Shown: positions 6,071 to 8,327 of the stretch, in pieces
Numbering within the stretch: position 1 is the stretch's first letter
Layout: each line of letters opens with the position of its first letter
Assembly: GCA_002320385.1 (NCBI GenBank)
Contig: DCKN01000053.1
Location: 1-8,327, forward strand
Direction: 5' to 3'
DNA: 8,327 nucleotides
Source of the DNA: Proteobacteria bacterium UBA1673
GTDB lineage: Bacteria > Pseudomonadota > Gammaproteobacteria > Comchoanobacterales > Comchoanobacteraceae
Made by a program: the position numbers and the translations under genes
Notes under the pieces: model-generated
Database searches by the model: none
Told to the model about the DNA's origin: nothing
Seen by the model: only the letters and a program-made list of their open reading frames with translations

Positions 6071-7011
6071 ATCACAAAAACATCACAACATCACCACTGA
6101 TCCAACATCTTCAAGCGCAATTTCCTGGCAATTATAAGCTCAAAAAACACGGAAAAAGCTTTTATTTTGCACAATTACTGCTTCCAAGAAAACATCAAAA
6201 ATCCATTCACGCACTCTATCAAGTTTGCCGACTTATTGATGACATTGGCGATAACCCTAATCGTAGTAAAACAGACGCACTCAACCAACTAAACGTCATA
6301 CAAGAAATCATACATGCTTACGCAAATAATAACCAAATCATCATCGCTGACAATACATCGATCAGCACCCAAGCATTGTTCACGTTAATAAATGGTGTGC
6401 GCTCTGATCTAACCCATCAGCAATATCCAACAATGGAAGCCTTAATTACATACTGCTATCAAGTTGCGGGCACTGTGGGATTAATGATGTGCGATCTTAT
6501 GAATGTCGACAATCCACATGCACGAATGAAAGCAATTGATCTTGGGATCGCAATGCAGTTGACAAATATTGCGCGCGATGTTTGGACCGATGCAAACCTA
6601 GGTAGAGTCTATCTACCCAAAACGGTGATTGGTCAACAATCTAGCGAATCTATTCTTAAAATGATGCCAGGTGACCAACAACTGAGCTACGGTATCCAAC
6701 AACTTCTCTCGAAGGCAGAACATTTTTATTACAGTGGGAAATCCGGTATCAGTCACGTGCCAAAATCATTTAAAATTGGTATTTTTACTGCCGCTTGTCT
6801 GTACCAATCAATCGGGAAAATCATTGAAAAAAACGACTACTTCTCTCCTGACAAGCGCAGTTACGTCCCGCTTTGGCAAAAAATGCGTATTGCCACGCAA
6901 TGTCTACTTCGCCTCAATAGTGATCTCTACAAGATGAATGAATCACGACCATCCAACAGCGACCTTTTCCGTCATTTACCATGTTTCACAAAGCTTGGAA
7001 TACAAACCTAA
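6067..7011 (+). CDS. crtB: Phytoene synthase CrtB (314 aa)
   Basis: Head-to-head prenyl transferase that joins two geranylgeranyl diphosphates to phytoene. Both magnesium-binding acidic motifs are present: DDIGD at 58-62 (in CRLIDDIGD) and D171-x3-D175 in ARDVWTDANLGRVYLP. SFYFAQLLLP (31-40) and YCYQVAGTVGLMMC are also conserved. The second acidic motif reads DVWTD instead of the usual DVGED; the aspartates are kept, so activity is expected. The length of 314 is normal for the family. The start is taken at 6067, where ATGA overlaps the crtI stop; the frame is open back to an ATG at 5980, but those 29 residues lie inside crtI and look like random sequence. AGGA at 6051-6054 is 12 nt upstream, so initiation probably depends on coupling to crtI. 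crtY follows after 16 bases. Confidence 0.96.
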   Translation: MNHKNITTSPLIQHLQAQFPGNYKLKKHGKSFYFAQLLLPRKHQKSIHALYQVCRLIDDIGDNPNRSKTDALNQLNVIQEIIHAYANNNQIIIADNTSISTQALFTLINGVRSDLTHQQYPTMEALITYCYQVAGTVGLMMCDLMNVDNPHARMKAIDLGIAMQLTNIARDVWTDANLGRVYLPKTVIGQQSSESILKMMPGDQQLSYGIQQLLSKAEHFYYSGKSGISHVPKSFKIGIFTAACLYQSIGKIIEKNDYFSPDKRSYVPLWQKMRIATQCLLRLNSDLYKMNESRPSNSDLFRHLPCFTKLGIQT

Positions 7012-7027
7012 CACCTCCATCGATATC

Positions 7028-8287
7028 ATGACCCAAAAGAGCACACACCATGCTAATAAATATCTCGAAAAAGAATGTGTCATCCTCGGTGGCGGTTGCT
7101 CAGGGCTCGGCTTAGCATATGCATTGAGTCAACAGCAACAGCCTATCGACTGTCTCGTACTTGAAGCAAGAGCTAATTATACCCACGACAAAACATGGTG
7201 TTTTTGGGAAAAAAACGCAACCCCATGGACAGAGCTTGCAACCTGCCACTGGTCACAATGGTCTTACCAAGAAAAAAATCAAGCGCCGATTATTCATACA
7301 AGCACACAATGGCGTTACTATTATCTACCTTCGATTATTTATTATGAAAAAATCCAACAAGTTTTAAAAAATCATAGCCATATTAAATTAATGCTGGGTC
7401 AAGAAATCACATCGGTTCATGGTGAAACGAAACACAAAATCCCAAACAATGACTACCCATGGTTGATCAAAACCCAATCAGGCCTTACAGTAAAAGCAAG
7501 ACGCGTCATCGACACAAGACCAAACCATCATACAAAAAGTATACTTTACCAATGTTTTTTCGGGATAGAGATCAACATCAAGCACTTGTCAACCAAAACG
7601 GTAGCGCTGATGCATGATATGTGCAGTGATCATCATGGGTTTCGCTTTAACTACATCCTTCCGATATCCCCGGAACGAATACTTTTTGAACACACGCGTT
7701 TTTGTTCTTATCCAATCGATTCTCCCTTACTAAAAAGAGAATGTATTCAGGCATTCAAACATAAATTCCCAAAAATACAACTTAAATACGCACCCAGACA
7801 TCAAACCATTGAGCAAGATTCTCTCAGTACCAGTGGCACTGTTCATAGAGAGGAATACGGATGCTTACCCATGGGACTTATACAAAACGATACCCCATCA
7901 GCATCCGATATGGGGGGAATTAGTGCTGGGGCATTACGTGCTGCATCAGGCTATGGTTTTCGCCGCATACAAAAGTGGGCATCGCAAACTGCCCGCCAGA
8001 TCACACAAGAAAATCAAAAAATGCTCAACAGCCAACCGCGAAGAATTACACACCAGTACGACCCACTATGGCAAAAAAAGATGGACGCACTCTTTTTAAC
8101 AACGCTAAAAAATAATGCGGAAAAAGGACCACAATTTTTTAGCCAATTAGCCAATAAGCTATCCAGTGATACGTTGGTGCGTTTTTTGAGCGATCAAAGT
8201 AACTGGCAAGATCTTATAAAAATCATCTGGTCTCTTCCCAGCTGGCCTTTTATAAAACAATCTCTTCGTCGTGAGAAAACAGTATGA
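7028..8287 (+). CDS. crtY: Lycopene beta-cyclase, CrtY type (419 aa)
   Basis: Cyclises the ends of lycopene to beta-rings, giving beta-carotene via gamma-carotene; a membrane-associated, reduced-FAD-dependent non-redox reaction. The dinucleotide fold is CVILGGGCSGLGLAYAL (17-33), with E at the end of strand two (LVLEA). Next come KTWCFWE, corresponding to HTWSF in Pantoea CrtY, and IDTRP. The acidic LFEHTRF motif has E221, matching LIEDTRY and the catalytic glutamate region. The later signatures are EEYGCLP (275-281) and AGALRAASGYGF. At 419 residues it is longer than Pantoea CrtY (382), mostly at the C-terminus and the lead. The start is uncertain: ATG at 7028 is the best choice, but no Shine-Dalgarno sequence precedes it, and the frame is open to an ATG at 6938 inside crtB. 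Its stop overlaps the next ATG as ATGA. Confidence 0.92.
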   Translation: MTQKSTHHANKYLEKECVILGGGCSGLGLAYALSQQQQPIDCLVLEARANYTHDKTWCFWEKNATPWTELATCHWSQWSYQEKNQAPIIHTSTQWRYYYLPSIIYYEKIQQVLKNHSHIKLMLGQEITSVHGETKHKIPNNDYPWLIKTQSGLTVKARRVIDTRPNHHTKSILYQCFFGIEINIKHLSTKTVALMHDMCSDHHGFRFNYILPISPERILFEHTRFCSYPIDSPLLKRECIQAFKHKFPKIQLKYAPRHQTIEQDSLSTSGTVHREEYGCLPMGLIQNDTPSASDMGGISAGALRAASGYGFRRIQKWASQTARQITQENQKMLNSQPRRITHQYDPLWQKKMDALFLTTLKNNAEKGPQFFSQLANKLSSDTLVRFLSDQSNWQDLIKIIWSLPSWPFIKQSLRREKTV

Positions 8288-8327
8288 ATCACTCAATCAA
8301 CCAAAAACACCATTACAATAACGTAAT
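8284..8327 (+). CDS. Start of a fourth gene in the crt operon, cut by the window edge
   Basis: An ATG at 8284 overlaps the crtY stop codon as ATGA, the same arrangement as crtI/crtB, and the frame stays open for 14 codons (MNHSINQKHHYNNV) to the edge. The overlap and the compact operon suggest a real coupled gene. In other bacteria genes at this place include crtE, crtZ, crtW, idi or blh; the visible residues do not allow a choice. Confidence 0.5.
   Translation, partial: MNHSINQKHHYNNV

Noticed and set aside
6734..8099. Short + strand frames inside crtB and crtY
   Set aside because: Shadows of the real genes in other frames, with no start signals or family motifs.

Overview
The window is ordinary bacterial chromosome: dense, intron-free genes with Shine-Dalgarno sites, sigma70-like promoters and a moderately AT-rich base composition (about 40% GC, judged by eye). 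The lipoprotein and Sec signal peptides, together with a crtI-crtB-crtY cluster, point to a Gram-negative bacterium. I lean towards an AT-rich gammaproteobacterium, but nothing here fixes the taxon. I see no mobile element, CRISPR array, rRNA or tRNA.

Layout. (1) Positions 1-355 hold the 3' end of a leucine/amino-acid dehydrogenase gene on the + strand. (2) It converges on a gene for a small exported protein of unknown function (619-1161, -). (3) A two-gene polyamine-type operon on the - strand follows: a deoxyhypusine-synthase-like gene (3476 to 2418), then an agmatinase-family ureohydrolase (2322 to 1411). A good promoter (TTGACT-17-TATACG) and a strong ribosome binding site precede the first gene. 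(4) Divergent from it, with its own TTGACT-17-TAGTAT promoter, is a gene for an unrecognised 249-residue lipoprotein (3707-4456, +). (5) From 4544 to the right edge runs a carotenoid operon: crtI (phytoene desaturase), crtB (phytoene synthase), crtY (lycopene beta-cyclase), and the first codons of a fourth gene. crtI/crtB and crtY/next gene overlap by ATGA, so translation is probably coupled.

How the genes work together. CrtB condenses two geranylgeranyl diphosphates to phytoene, CrtI desaturates phytoene to lycopene, and CrtY cyclises lycopene to beta-carotene. The GGPP synthase (crtE) is not in the window, nor is any enzyme that would modify beta-carotene. The agmatinase would make putrescine from agmatine, or remove urea from a larger guanidino-polyamine. 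The DHS-like enzyme is expected to transfer a 4-carbon aminobutyl group, but bacteria lack the eIF5A substrate of true deoxyhypusine synthase.

The point most worth following is this DHS-like/agmatinase pair. By an alignment done from memory, three residues that bind spermidine in human DHS are replaced (F213, N260, L295), while the catalytic lysine (K308) and its WGK motif are kept. This suggests a polyamine-forming enzyme with a different substrate.
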